DNA of 64,000 nucleotides, taken from positions 1 through 64,000 of the forward strand of contig JAAANX010000033.1 in NCBI GenBank assembly GCA_009909085.1, in the 5' to 3' direction. Of this stretch, positions 1 to 7,553 are shown in pieces. The notes beneath the pieces were generated by a model, which was given only the letters and a program-made list of their open reading frames with translations, was not told the origin of the DNA and did not search any database. Source of the stretch: Cyanobacteria bacterium GSL.Bin1. Lineage in GTDB: Bacteria > Cyanobacteriota > Cyanobacteriia > Cyanobacteriales > Rubidibacteraceae. A program made the position numbers and the translations under genes. The stretch's first letter is position 1. Each line of letters opens with the position of its first letter.

Positions 1-2
1 TG

Positions 3-194
3 TCCTGGACTAACCCAGTTGGGCGAGATTCCGCCCTCTTACATCTAATCCAAACTAGAGAAACATCTGGAAGTGTTTACTCGCTAACCGCTCATGGCTC
101 TATTCGCAGCTACGGGGAGGTTATCTCTCCCCAATCCCCCACCTCACGAAGTAGGTGGGGGTCATTGAATCTTGGGGTTAATATCCATGCCTAA
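3..194 (+). pseudogene. Possible C-terminal tail of a TnpB-type transposon protein (partial)
   Basis: An open frame enters from the window edge and stops at TAA 192-194, giving 63 residues. It contains VGRDSALL and a basic, Ser/Gly-rich tail (GEVISPQSPTSRSR). This style of tail follows the zinc-finger/RuvC end of many cyanobacterial IS200/IS605-family TnpB proteins, but no catalytic motif lies inside the window, so the assignment rests on general resemblance. Two GC-rich hairpins lie inside and just beyond the frame (114-132 and 136-161), which suits a transposon right end. It could also be the tail of an unrelated gene or a chance open frame. Confidence 0.35.
114..161 (+). repeat. Two consecutive GC-rich hairpins (possible transposon right end / omega RNA)
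   Basis: GGGGAG (114-119) pairs with CTCCCC (127-132). CCCCCACCT (136-144) pairs perfectly over 9 bp with AGGTGGGGG (153-161) around an 8-nt loop. Imperfect stems of this kind sit at the right ends of IS200/IS605 elements and form the scaffold of TnpB guide RNAs. No left end or transposase gene is visible here, so the mobile-element reading is an inference. Confidence 0.4.
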
Positions 195-320
195 ACTTTG
201 CCTAAATTTTTTGGGTAATTAGTCCTTTTTAGAGAGAATAGTCTAGATTGAAAAACCAGTCAACAACACAAAAAGACCGTCTGGCGATCTTTTAAGGCTT
301 ATCTTTATTCCAACTAAAAA

Positions 321-392
321 TGGCTCAGGCGTGATTTGAACACGCGACCAAGGGCTTATGAGTCCCCTGCTCTACCGCTGAGCTACTGAGCC
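321..392 (-). tRNA. tRNA-Met (CAU)
   Basis: On the minus strand this folds as a 72-nt cloverleaf. The acceptor stem is GGCUCAG/CUGAGCC with discriminator A, the D arm is GCUCAGCGGUAGAGC, the anticodon loop is CUCAUAA with anticodon CAU, and the T arm contains GUUCAAAUC. CCA is not encoded. The acceptor begins with a paired G, so it is not an initiator tRNA. Elongator Met is more likely than lysidine-modified Ile, but CAU alone does not decide this; the substrate of tilS elsewhere in the window would be the Ile form. Confidence 0.93.
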
Positions 393-544
393 GCTTACGA
401 AAGCGTTTACTATGCTAACACAGTTATTTAAGGGGAGCAAGGTAAGATTCAATTTTTCTTTTCATCAATTTATTGGATCTGAAACTTGAAATACTGAGAT
501 GACCAAAATTCCTGAAGCTAAGCGCTCATTCATCACTCTGCACT

Positions 545-1396
545 TTAATGAATGGGTAACACATCATAATTCCCAAAAATTTTGAGGACTTCTGTATATT
601 GAGGCAAATCTTCTAACGCTGCTTGAACATGAGGCTGACTGGCATTGCCTTCAATATCAATGAAAAAGAGATACTCCCCTAAAGAACGTTTAGTGGGGCG
701 AGATTCAATGCGGGTTAAATTGATTTCTCGTTGGGCAAAAACAGAAAGCGGACGAACTAGTGCCCCCGGTTTGTTAACCCCTGTACTAAAGCCAAGGGAA
801 ATATACTTGCCGTTTGTGGCGGGTTCTAAACCGACAACCCAAAACCGAGTGCAGTTGCCAGGGTAATCATTGAGAGATGAAACTAAAATCGGTACATTGT
901 ATAGTTTTGCAGCCCGAGAGGACGCGATCGCGCCACACCGTTTACTTTCTGCTTCTTGCGAGAGATAATGTAAGGCTTCGACAGTGGAAGCGGTAGGGAC
1001 TAACTGTACTTGGGGGAGACAAGACTCCAGGGCTTTTTGGCACTGGGCAAGGGCTTGAGGATGGGAATAAACGGTTTGAATTTCTTCTAAAGCAGTGGCA
1101 TGAGAGAGTAGGGAATGCGTAATCGGTAGCACTAATGCCTTTTGAATTTGTAGTCCTTCCAATTGCCACAAGGTATCTAGGGTAACGGTTACACTTCCTT
1201 CTGTCGAATTTTCCACGGGAACAACTGCAAAATCGGCTTCTTGTTCAGCGACCGCCTTTAAAGTTTGAGCAATACTAGCATAGGGACATAATAGCGAGTC
1301 CTGTCCATGAGTACGCTGCAACCATTGTGTATACGCTAAAGCTGCCGTCTCGGCATTCGTCCCAGTCGGCCCTAAATGAGCAATGGAGAAAGTCAT
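545..1396 (-). CDS. pheA: Prephenate dehydratase
   Basis: Converts prephenate to phenylpyruvate, the committed step to phenylalanine, in the cytoplasm. The N-terminal catalytic part (about 1-180) has the family opening IAHLGPTGTNAE and the NCTRFWVVG motif with the Thr-Arg-Phe signature. The C-terminal ACT domain (about 200-280) has GALVRPLSVF and the ESRP motif that binds phenylalanine for feedback inhibition. I start at the internal ATG giving MTFSIAHLGP, because the 10 upstream residues are not family-like and the remaining 283 aa is a normal monofunctional length. There is no chorismate mutase domain. aroA of the same pathway lies 4 kb away, not in an operon. Confidence 0.95.
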   Translation of the reverse strand: MTFSIAHLGPTGTNAETAALAYTQWLQRTHGQDSLLCPYASIAQTLKAVAEQEADFAVVPVENSTEGSVTVTLDTLWQLEGLQIQKALVLPITHSLLSHATALEEIQTVYSHPQALAQCQKALESCLPQVQLVPTASTVEALHYLSQEAESKRCGAIASSRAAKLYNVPILVSSLNDYPGNCTRFWVVGLEPATNGKYISLGFSTGVNKPGALVRPLSVFAQREINLTRIESRPTKRSLGEYLFFIDIEGNASQPHVQAALEDLPQYTEVLKIFGNYDVLPIH

Positions 1397-1670
1397 ATTG
1401 TTTATTAACGAAAAAAGGAATCGCAAGGGAAGATTAAACTAATTATCTATGATCAATATCTTTGTAATCAATTTTCTATCACTTGCAGCAGAGTTGTTTT
1501 CTCAATTCCTTTGTTGCTTTGGAGAGAGGATAAAGCTAACTGGAGTTTTTTATACTTATTATTAAGCGATGTGAAGTTTTTTAATGCATACGCTCGCTCA
1601 TGATTCTGCCCTGTCTTGACAGTGAGAGGATTGAAATGAGAGTCCACGCTGAGAGAGTCTTAACCAAACT

Positions 1671-2255
1671 ATGGAAACTGTACGATTTACCGCGTCTGAG
1701 TCTGTTAATTTGACCGTTCCGCCGGAAAATACGCCCATTCAACATTATTTACGCCAACCGCAACGTTTAGTAAAAACAATTGCGAATCCTAAACTAATGA
1801 CACCTCTCTCGGAGAACCGCTTTCGCTTGAAAATGCGCCCTCTCAATTTTCTGGATATTTATCATTTTCAACCTTCGGCAGTGCTGAAAGTAGTTGCTGA
1901 TACTAAGGGGGCTGTTACTCTGACATCAGAAAGCTGTGAAATTTTAGGAAACGATTATATTAATGATCGCTTTTCTCTTCAACTGAAGGGCAAATTGGAA
2001 CCCATTCAAGAAAATGGTAAAACTTACCTGAGAGGCGTTGCTGATTTAACCGTTGATGTGAACTTACCGCCTGCTTTGTGGTTTACTCCCCGACCGATGT
2101 TAGAGACAACAGGAAATGGTTTATTGAAAGGGGTATTGAGTCGCATTAAACAAAAGCTAATGAATCAGTTGATTTCTGATTATCACGCCTGGGCCAATCA
2201 AACGACAACAACGACTAACCAACAAGCTTCTCTATCTTCTCCCAAAACAGCTTGA
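1671..2255 (+). CDS. DUF1997 family protein
   Basis: A 194-aa protein of the DUF1997 family, found in cyanobacteria and plastids, with no firm biochemical role. The sequence shows the alternating hydrophobic/polar pattern of a beta-rich sheet (residues 25-130: FRLKMRPLNFLDIYHFQPSAV, then VTLTSESCEI) and a C-terminal amphipathic helix (LSRIKQKLMNQLISDYHAW). There is no signal peptide or membrane segment. It stands alone after a 270-bp spacer with its own likely promoter. The family is recognised by overall pattern; no function should be assigned. Confidence 0.8.
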   Translation: METVRFTASESVNLTVPPENTPIQHYLRQPQRLVKTIANPKLMTPLSENRFRLKMRPLNFLDIYHFQPSAVLKVVADTKGAVTLTSESCEILGNDYINDRFSLQLKGKLEPIQENGKTYLRGVADLTVDVNLPPALWFTPRPMLETTGNGLLKGVLSRIKQKLMNQLISDYHAWANQTTTTTNQQASLSSPKTA

Positions 2256-2453
2256 AATTAAGCTCGCATTCTTGAGTTGACTAAGGGACAATATGGATTA
2301 GTTGGTAGGCTTGAAGCTGAATCATTTGTTCTTTATAAAGTAATCAGAGCATGAGGCACAACGAACCAATCATCAAGCAAGTGCCTCTAGCTAAGATAAT
2401 AATTTGCTGTAATTTAAGATGAGGGTTTGTAATTGATGATTGACCTGGGCATA

Positions 2454-2486
2454 ATTAAGGAGAAATGAATTGCTTTTCTCCTTAAT
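2454..2486 (+). promoter_or_regulatory. Hairpin holding a Shine-Dalgarno and a 6-codon leader frame
   Basis: ATTAAGGAGAA (2454-2464) pairs with TTCTCCTTAAT (2476-2486), an 11-bp perfect stem just before the ATG at 2489. The 5' arm carries AAGGAG, followed 2 nt later by ATG (2465) and the frame M-N-C-F-S-P-stop. The stem could hide or position the ribosome site of the 410-aa gene. There is no downstream U tract, so it is not a simple terminator. The regulatory role is inferred. Confidence 0.35.
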
Positions 2487-2488
2487 CT

Positions 2489-3721
2489 ATGTATTTTAGC
2501 GGTTCAGTTTACCATTCTCAGCATACTCTGTTTTCTCGGTTAATTTTTCCTTGTGCTCAAGTTAAAAAGCTCCTGCAAAGGGTTTATGATTTTATATTAC
2601 AAAGCATTTGGACTGAGCTAATTTCCGGGAAGACTATCAAAAATGAGGTTGCGAACCTCGTTTTATTTTTTATTTTCTGTTTATTTTCCATTGCATTTTT
2701 CCACTTACAAACCTATCGAGGAATTCTGCTAGTTTTATTTTTTAGTTTGTGGCTGATAGATCGCGCGATCGCGCAGAAGTATTATCAAAAAGGCAGCAGT
2801 AAATATCCCGTTTCTCTCCACATTACTGAGAATAAACTTTATTTCAAAGAATATTTACCTAAAAATCAAACTATTGATTTAGAATTTAACCGTGAACAAA
2901 TTAAAGAAAGCGCGATCGTTTCCCGTACCCTTTACAGTGATGGCTTTCAAGCAGAGATTAAGCAATGTTGGCAAGTTCTCCTTTTTTTGCAAGACGGTAC
3001 CGAAATTCTAGTCGATGAACAACCTAAGCCAGAAAAAGCACTCAGTAAAGCCAAAAAATTAGCAACCCAATTAGAGATTCCGATTATTTTATTAGAGAGT
3101 GAAGGGAATCATTCTTACGCAACACATGAGTTATCCCCGATTGCAACAGCAAACTCGAATACGATTCAAATTGAGTTACAAAATCAGCAATATCATATTT
3201 ATTCGCAATGGCGACTGCAAGATAGTTGGCAACTATTGAAGCAAATTTTAGTCCAGTCAGGTTTTCTCCTATTTGTCATCATTAGTACAAACTTTATGGT
3301 TCGATGGGGTGGTTTTTTAAATGCGGTTTTTATCCCTTTTTTTAACCAACAGCAAACCACTATTTATTTACCGAGTATATGGGAAATATTACGTTTTAAT
3401 TTAGATATAGAAAGCTATTTTGAAATTGGTCTAGCCGTTGGCATTATCATATTTCAAGGCGCAAAAATTAGTCGTACCCAACACATTTATCTCGATCAGT
3501 CCTTGCTTAAATATTATGTAGGTCATCAGAAACAAGAGCAATTAAAGACAGCAGATATTGAAGCCATTATTTTAATTCCAGAACCTAATTTAATGGTGTT
3601 AATTGTTGCTAATCGTCAAGCCCTAATGATCGAGCATTTACCTACCCCTGACGCCTATCGAAAAATGGTAGAAAAAATTGAATTTGCCCTTAATCAGCAA
3701 TCAGTGAAGAGTCATCCTTGA
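2489..3721 (+). CDS. Hypothetical membrane protein, 410 aa
   Basis: I do not recognise a family. Two hydrophobic segments near residues 52-90 (NLVLFFIFCLFSIAFF, then ILLVLFFSLWLI) and another near 250-275 suggest three or four membrane spans, with PH-domain-like soluble stretches between and after them (ISRTQHIYLDQSLLKYYVG and IEAIILIPEPNLMVLIV near the C-terminus). The ATG at 2489 lies right after an 11-bp hairpin that contains the only good Shine-Dalgarno, which is odd. The last 21 bp overlap the 3' end of rnhB on the other strand. Confidence 0.75.
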   Translation: MYFSGSVYHSQHTLFSRLIFPCAQVKKLLQRVYDFILQSIWTELISGKTIKNEVANLVLFFIFCLFSIAFFHLQTYRGILLVLFFSLWLIDRAIAQKYYQKGSSKYPVSLHITENKLYFKEYLPKNQTIDLEFNREQIKESAIVSRTLYSDGFQAEIKQCWQVLLFLQDGTEILVDEQPKPEKALSKAKKLATQLEIPIILLESEGNHSYATHELSPIATANSNTIQIELQNQQYHIYSQWRLQDSWQLLKQILVQSGFLLFVIISTNFMVRWGGFLNAVFIPFFNQQQTTIYLPSIWEILRFNLDIESYFEIGLAVGIIIFQGAKISRTQHIYLDQSLLKYYVGHQKQEQLKTADIEAIILIPEPNLMVLIVANRQALMIEHLPTPDAYRKMVEKIEFALNQQSVKSHP

Positions 3722-4333
3722 CTGATTCTGACAAGGACGAAAAGAGAGACGATGTTGCGGAGACGGACCATATTCTTGTAGCGCAAGACGATGGGCTGCT
3801 GTTCCATATCCCTTGTTGGTTATTAGATGATACTGAGGATATTGGTTGCCCCAAAGACGGACAATCAGGTCATCGCGCCAGACTTTTGCGATAATACTCG
3901 CAGCACCAATGGCGCGCGATCGCGCATCTCCTTGTTTTAAAGTTACCTGCGACAGCTTTAAGCCGGGGACTGGAAACCGACCATCCACAAAGCAGAGATC
4001 CGGTTGCGGGGTTAACTTTTGTACCGCCCGTCGCATCGCTTGTAGAGAGGCTTGTAAGATATTAATCTCATCAATTTCTTTGGCGGTGGCGTAGCCAATG
4101 CGGACATCACTAACAACCGTTTTAATTTGTTGGGCTAACTCTTCTCGCCGTTTGGCAGAAAGTTTTTTACTATCTTTTGCGGCAATTTCGTTTAACTGCG
4201 ATAGTTCTGCAACGGAGATAACCACTGCTGCTGCAACTACAGGACCAAATAATGCGCCTCTTCCCACTTCATCTACTCCTGCAACCAAAGTTGAGGGGTG
4301 CATTTTGGCAAGCGTCTGTGCTTCGAGATTCAT
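3701..4333 (-). CDS. rnhB: Ribonuclease HII
   Basis: Cuts the RNA strand of RNA/DNA hybrids and removes single misincorporated ribonucleotides. Its 210 aa match the type 2 RNase H length. The N-terminal motif VAGVDEVGRGALFGPVVAAAVV supplies the Asp-Glu metal ligands and GRG, followed by DSKKLS, CFVDGRFPVPG and SIIAKVWRD. The start is taken at the first ATG; an internal ATG ten residues later (MHPSTLVAGV) is also possible. It is convergent with the upstream membrane-protein gene, and the two 3' ends overlap by 21 bp. Confidence 0.96.
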   Translation of the reverse strand: MNLEAQTLAKMHPSTLVAGVDEVGRGALFGPVVAAAVVISVAELSQLNEIAAKDSKKLSAKRREELAQQIKTVVSDVRIGYATAKEIDEINILQASLQAMRRAVQKLTPQPDLCFVDGRFPVPGLKLSQVTLKQGDARSRAIGAASIIAKVWRDDLIVRLWGNQYPQYHLITNKGYGTAAHRLALQEYGPSPQHRLSFRPCQNQSRMTLH

Positions 4334-4379
4334 GAGTTAATGGGATAATGGTCAGTTGTTGATCTAATCATTACTCATT

Positions 4380-5276
4380 GTGCAACAGCCTACAGTTATC
4401 GGCATCGATTTAGGCGGAACTGCGATTAAGCTGGGACGATTTCTCCAGGATGGTACTTGTCTGCAGCAGACAACAGTACCGACACCGCAGCCCCCTGATC
4501 CAGAAGCAGTTGCAGAGTTACTGCGGATTGCGGTGCAAGAAGTAGATCCAGAACAAACCAGTGGCGCGATCGGCATTGGTACACCGGGACCCACAGATGC
4601 AACAGGTCGTATTGCCTTGATTGCCATCAATCTCCTTGGTTGGCGCAATGTTCCCCTCGCCGATTTATTAGAAGCAAAGATTGGACTCCCCACGTTTGTT
4701 GCTAATGATGCCAACTGTGCGGGTTTAGGAGAATCTTGGTTGGGTGCGGGGCGCAATGTCAACAATCTGATTCTCCTGACTCTGGGAACAGGGGTTGGTG
4801 GCGCAATTATTATCAATAATCAATTGTTTACAGGGGCTTATGGCGCAGCAGGAGAGTTAGGCTTAATTACTCTCAATCCACACGGCGATCCCTGTAATAG
4901 TGGCAATCATGGGTCTTTAGAACAGCATTTATGTGTGCAAGCGATCCAGCGGAGAACGCAAAAAACCCCCGCTGAACTCGGAAAACTGGCAGCAGCCGGA
5001 GACAAAACGGCCCTTACCTTTTGGGAAGCGTATGGACGCGATTTAGGGGCAGGATTAGCAAGTTTAATTTATGTGCTGACCCCGGAAGCCATTATTATCG
5101 GCGGCGGAATTAGTGCCAGTGCAGAATTCTTTTTACCTGCAACTTGGCAAGAAATTGAAAAGCGGGTGGTTAGTATTTCACGGATGAATCTCCAGCTTTT
5201 AACCGCTGAACTAGGCAATCGAGCGGGAATGGTTGGTGCAGCTAAGCTGGCTTGGCAGAAATGGAAAGGGAGATAA
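4380..5276 (+). CDS. ROK family sugar kinase (probable glucokinase)
   Basis: ATP-dependent sugar kinase of the ROK family, 298 aa, starting at GTG 4380. The phosphate-binding motif DLGGTAIKLG is at residues 9-18; VANDANCAGLGE and the ROK signature LTLGTGVGGAII follow. The zinc site normally reads CxCGxxGCxE, but here the region reads HGDPCNSGNHGSLEQHL, so most of the zinc cysteines are missing. A second adenosine-site motif, IIIGGGISA, is present near 240. The stop codon is the TAA of the first unit of a 9-bp tandem repeat, which also supplies the last two codons. Glucose is a likely but unproven substrate. Confidence 0.88.
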   Translation: MQQPTVIGIDLGGTAIKLGRFLQDGTCLQQTTVPTPQPPDPEAVAELLRIAVQEVDPEQTSGAIGIGTPGPTDATGRIALIAINLLGWRNVPLADLLEAKIGLPTFVANDANCAGLGESWLGAGRNVNNLILLTLGTGVGGAIIINNQLFTGAYGAAGELGLITLNPHGDPCNSGNHGSLEQHLCVQAIQRRTQKTPAELGKLAAAGDKTALTFWEAYGRDLGAGLASLIYVLTPEAIIIGGGISASAEFFLPATWQEIEKRVVSISRMNLQLLTAELGNRAGMVGAAKLAWQKWKGR

Positions 5277-5400
5277 GGGAGATAAGGGAGACAAGGGAGA
5301 TAAGGGAGATAAGGGAGATAAGGGAGACAAGGGAGACAAGGGAGACAAGGGAGACAAGGGAGACAAGGGAGACAAGGGAGACAAGGGAGACAAGGGAGAC
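5268..5400. repeat. Minisatellite, 14.8 copies of GGGAGAYAA
   Basis: Fourteen full 9-bp units plus seven bases. Units 1, 2, 4, 5 and 6 read GGGAGATAA and the others GGGAGACAA. The array begins inside the last codons of the ROK kinase gene and supplies its stop. In the next frame it reads as Gly-Asp-Lys triplets, and the T/C variation is silent only in that frame. The homogeneous C-type block at the 3' end suggests recent expansion by slippage. Confidence 0.97.
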
Positions 5401-5449
5401 ACCCTCATCCCTGAAATAAATAATTGATCGCCCAATATTCTCTGTTCCC

Positions 5450-5527
5450 TAATGACCAATGACTAATGACTAATGACCAATGACCAATGACCAATGACCA
5501 ATGACTAATGACCAATGACTAATGACT
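5450..5527. repeat. Heptamer array (AATGACY) overlapping the aroA stop codon
   Basis: About eleven tandem 7-bp units alternating AATGACC and AATGACT, a form of the short tandemly repeated heptamers known in cyanobacteria. The aroA stop (TAG on the minus strand, 5519-5521) lies inside the array and the last residues Ser-His come from a repeat unit. The spacing is pure tandem, with no CRISPR-like spacers. Confidence 0.95.
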
Positions 5528-6871
5528 CTGACAGATCTCTTGTAAAGTCTCTGTAAAGCCTGGATAAGAAATACTCACTGCTTGCGCCCCATGAATTGTT
5601 GTTTTACCTTTAGCATTAAGAGCAGCGATCGCGAAACTCATGGCAATGCGATGATCGTTATAGGCTTCGATGTCAGTGCCGGTAAGTGTCCCTTCTCCTT
5701 GGATTTCAAAGCCATCCGGATATTCAGTAATTGCTGCGCCCATTTTAGATAACTGTGATGCCATCACCGCAATCCGATCACTTTCTTTGACTCGTAGCTC
5801 TTCTGCATCTTTAATCAGGGTTTTCCCCTTAGCAAAAACTGCTGCTACTGCTAAAATCGGGATTTCATCAATTAAACGCGGAATTAAATTCCCCCCAATT
5901 TCTGCGCCCTTTAACTGACAAGATCGGATGCGTAAATCAGCAACGGGTTCTCCGGCAATAATCCGTTCTTCTTCAATGGTAATATCGGCTTCCATGCGAG
6001 TGAGTGCCTCTAAAATACCAGTCCGTGTCGGATTAATCCCTACATTGGCAATCACTAACTCAGAATCGGGAACAATCGAGCCAGCAACTAACCAAAAGGC
6101 AGCCGAACTGATATCACCAGGCACGACCACGATTCTGCCTTGGAGTGTTGGTTGTCCCTCCAGGGTAACCGATTTTGTTTCTGGATCTGTGGTAATATTT
6201 GCCCCAAACGCTGCCAACATCCGTTCACTATGATCCCGCGATAGCGAAGGTTCAATCACAGTTGTATTCCCGTTTGCCATCAGTCCAGCCAGGAGAATAC
6301 AAGATTTGACTTGAGCCGACGCGATGGGAGAACAATACTCAATTGCTTTCAATGATTGCCCTTGAATCGCTAAGGGAGTACGAGAATTGTTTTGTCTTCC
6401 CCAAATCTGCGCTCCCATTTGCAATAGCGGTTGCACGACCCGCGACATGGGGCGCGATCGCAGCGATTCATCACCATTAATGACAAAAAAACGATTTGCA
6501 TGAGAGGCGAGTAAGCCCAGCATCAACCGCACTGTTGTTCCTGAATTTCCCGCATCTAAAACTTCTGTTGGTTCTTGCAAGTGGTCTAATCCCACCCCTT
6601 CTACAACAACTTCTTGAGCATTGAGTTCAGAAATACGAGCCCCCATTGCTCGGAGACAACGGGCAGTACTCCGGGGATCTTCTCCTAATAATAACCCCCG
6701 AATCCGGGTTTCTCCTCGCGCGATCGCGCCAAACATTAAAGCCCGATGGGAAATGGATTTATCGCCGGGAATCTTCACATTTCCTTGCAATGTCACCCCT
6801 TGATCCGGTCGTTCAATGACTAACGTTTGCTGTAAATCAGTCTCATGAATTGTAATGATCGAATTAGACAT
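5519..6871 (-). CDS. aroA: 3-phosphoshikimate 1-carboxyvinyltransferase (EPSP synthase)
   Basis: Sixth step of the shikimate pathway: shikimate-3-phosphate plus PEP gives EPSP. The protein has 450 aa. The N-terminal motif [18 protein letters not shown] holds the PEP/S3P-binding Lys and Ser; [15 protein letters not shown] (near 108) and [13 protein letters not shown] (near 135) are followed by [12 protein letters not shown] and [13 protein letters not shown]. These spellings resemble the class II (glyphosate-tolerant type) enzymes more than E. coli AroA. The C-terminal half has [11 protein letters not shown] and [13 protein letters not shown]. The 3' end runs into a heptamer array. No operon partner is adjacent. 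Confidence 0.96.
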   Translation of the reverse strand: MSNSIITIHETDLQQTLVIERPDQGVTLQGNVKIPGDKSISHRALMFGAIARGETRIRGLLLGEDPRSTARCLRAMGARISELNAQEVVVEGVGLDHLQEPTEVLDAGNSGTTVRLMLGLLASHANRFFVINGDESLRSRPMSRVVQPLLQMGAQIWGRQNNSRTPLAIQGQSLKAIEYCSPIASAQVKSCILLAGLMANGNTTVIEPSLSRDHSERMLAAFGANITTDPETKSVTLEGQPTLQGRIVVVPGDISSAAFWLVAGSIVPDSELVIANVGINPTRTGILEALTRMEADITIEEERIIAGEPVADLRIRSCQLKGAEIGGNLIPRLIDEIPILAVAAVFAKGKTLIKDAEELRVKESDRIAVMASQLSKMGAAITEYPDGFEIQGEGTLTGTDIEAYNDHRIAMSFAIAALNAKGKTTIHGAQAVSISYPGFTETLQEICQSH

Positions 6872-6996
6872 ATTTTTTAATGAATCATAGATTCAGTGAG
6901 AAATATCAGGAAGTTTGGCTACAAATAAAATTTATGCTCATCTTACCATTATTGACTTAAATCATCAATTTATAGCGATCCAATAAGTTACTTGGT

Positions 6997-7461
6997 TTAT
7001 CTGTTCCGATTCAACTGCCGCACTAACCAATAACTAATTGAAAGTGCAAAAATTGCCACTGCCAAAGAAATTAAATCAGTATTTGAATATTTTTTCAAAT
7101 CAAAGATAATAATTTTACGTGCTACTGCAATCAGGGAAGTCGCAATGACCAACTCAACTTGGAAAATATGTTTTCTTAAATAAGCCGTAATATTATCTAA
7201 CAGTTCTAACGCAATTAAAATATTTAGAAATAAGCCAAAAACTTCTAAAATCGTTTGATTAAAAAAACCAGAGGGAGGCGATCGGAATAAAATTTGGCTT
7301 AAGACAAACATCAAATCAACAAGTGCAACTAAAATAACAATAAGCAGCGCAATGGTTAAGATTTTAGCGACAATTGTTTCTACGCCTTCAGTGATATTTA
7401 AAAATTTTTCTTCTTCCCATAATTTAGATATTGATCGGATGAAATTGCGCACTTTTCTCAT
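6997..7461 (-). CDS. PsiE-like phosphate-starvation-inducible membrane protein
   Basis: A 154-aa integral membrane protein with four hydrophobic spans (about 33-55, 70-90, 100-118 and 130-147), matching the PsiE family pattern including the conserved YLRKHIFQVELVIATSLIAVARKII segment split between spans 3 and 4. In E. coli psiE is induced by phosphate starvation, but the molecular role is unknown. No Pho box was identified upstream. A short spacer separates it from the SNF2 gene on the same strand. Confidence 0.8.
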   Translation of the reverse strand: MRKVRNFIRSISKLWEEEKFLNITEGVETIVAKILTIALLIVILVALVDLMFVLSQILFRSPPSGFFNQTILEVFGLFLNILIALELLDNITAYLRKHIFQVELVIATSLIAVARKIIIFDLKKYSNTDLISLAVAIFALSISYWLVRQLNRNR

Positions 7462-7553
7462 GTTTATTCTTAACTCATAACACGGCTTTTGCTACTCTCA
7501 TCAATTGAAAAATGATAGAGACGGGTAAAGGAAAAAGGTAATATAACAATGAT

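Noticed and set aside
5233-5427. 64-codon frame of Gly-Asp-Lys repeats as a collagen-like gene
   Set aside because: It lies inside the kinase gene end and a minisatellite, with no ribosome site and no non-repeat domain. Kept only as a repeat observation.
5450-5527. CRISPR-like array
   Set aside because: Units are 7 bp in direct tandem with no spacers and no cas genes in the window.
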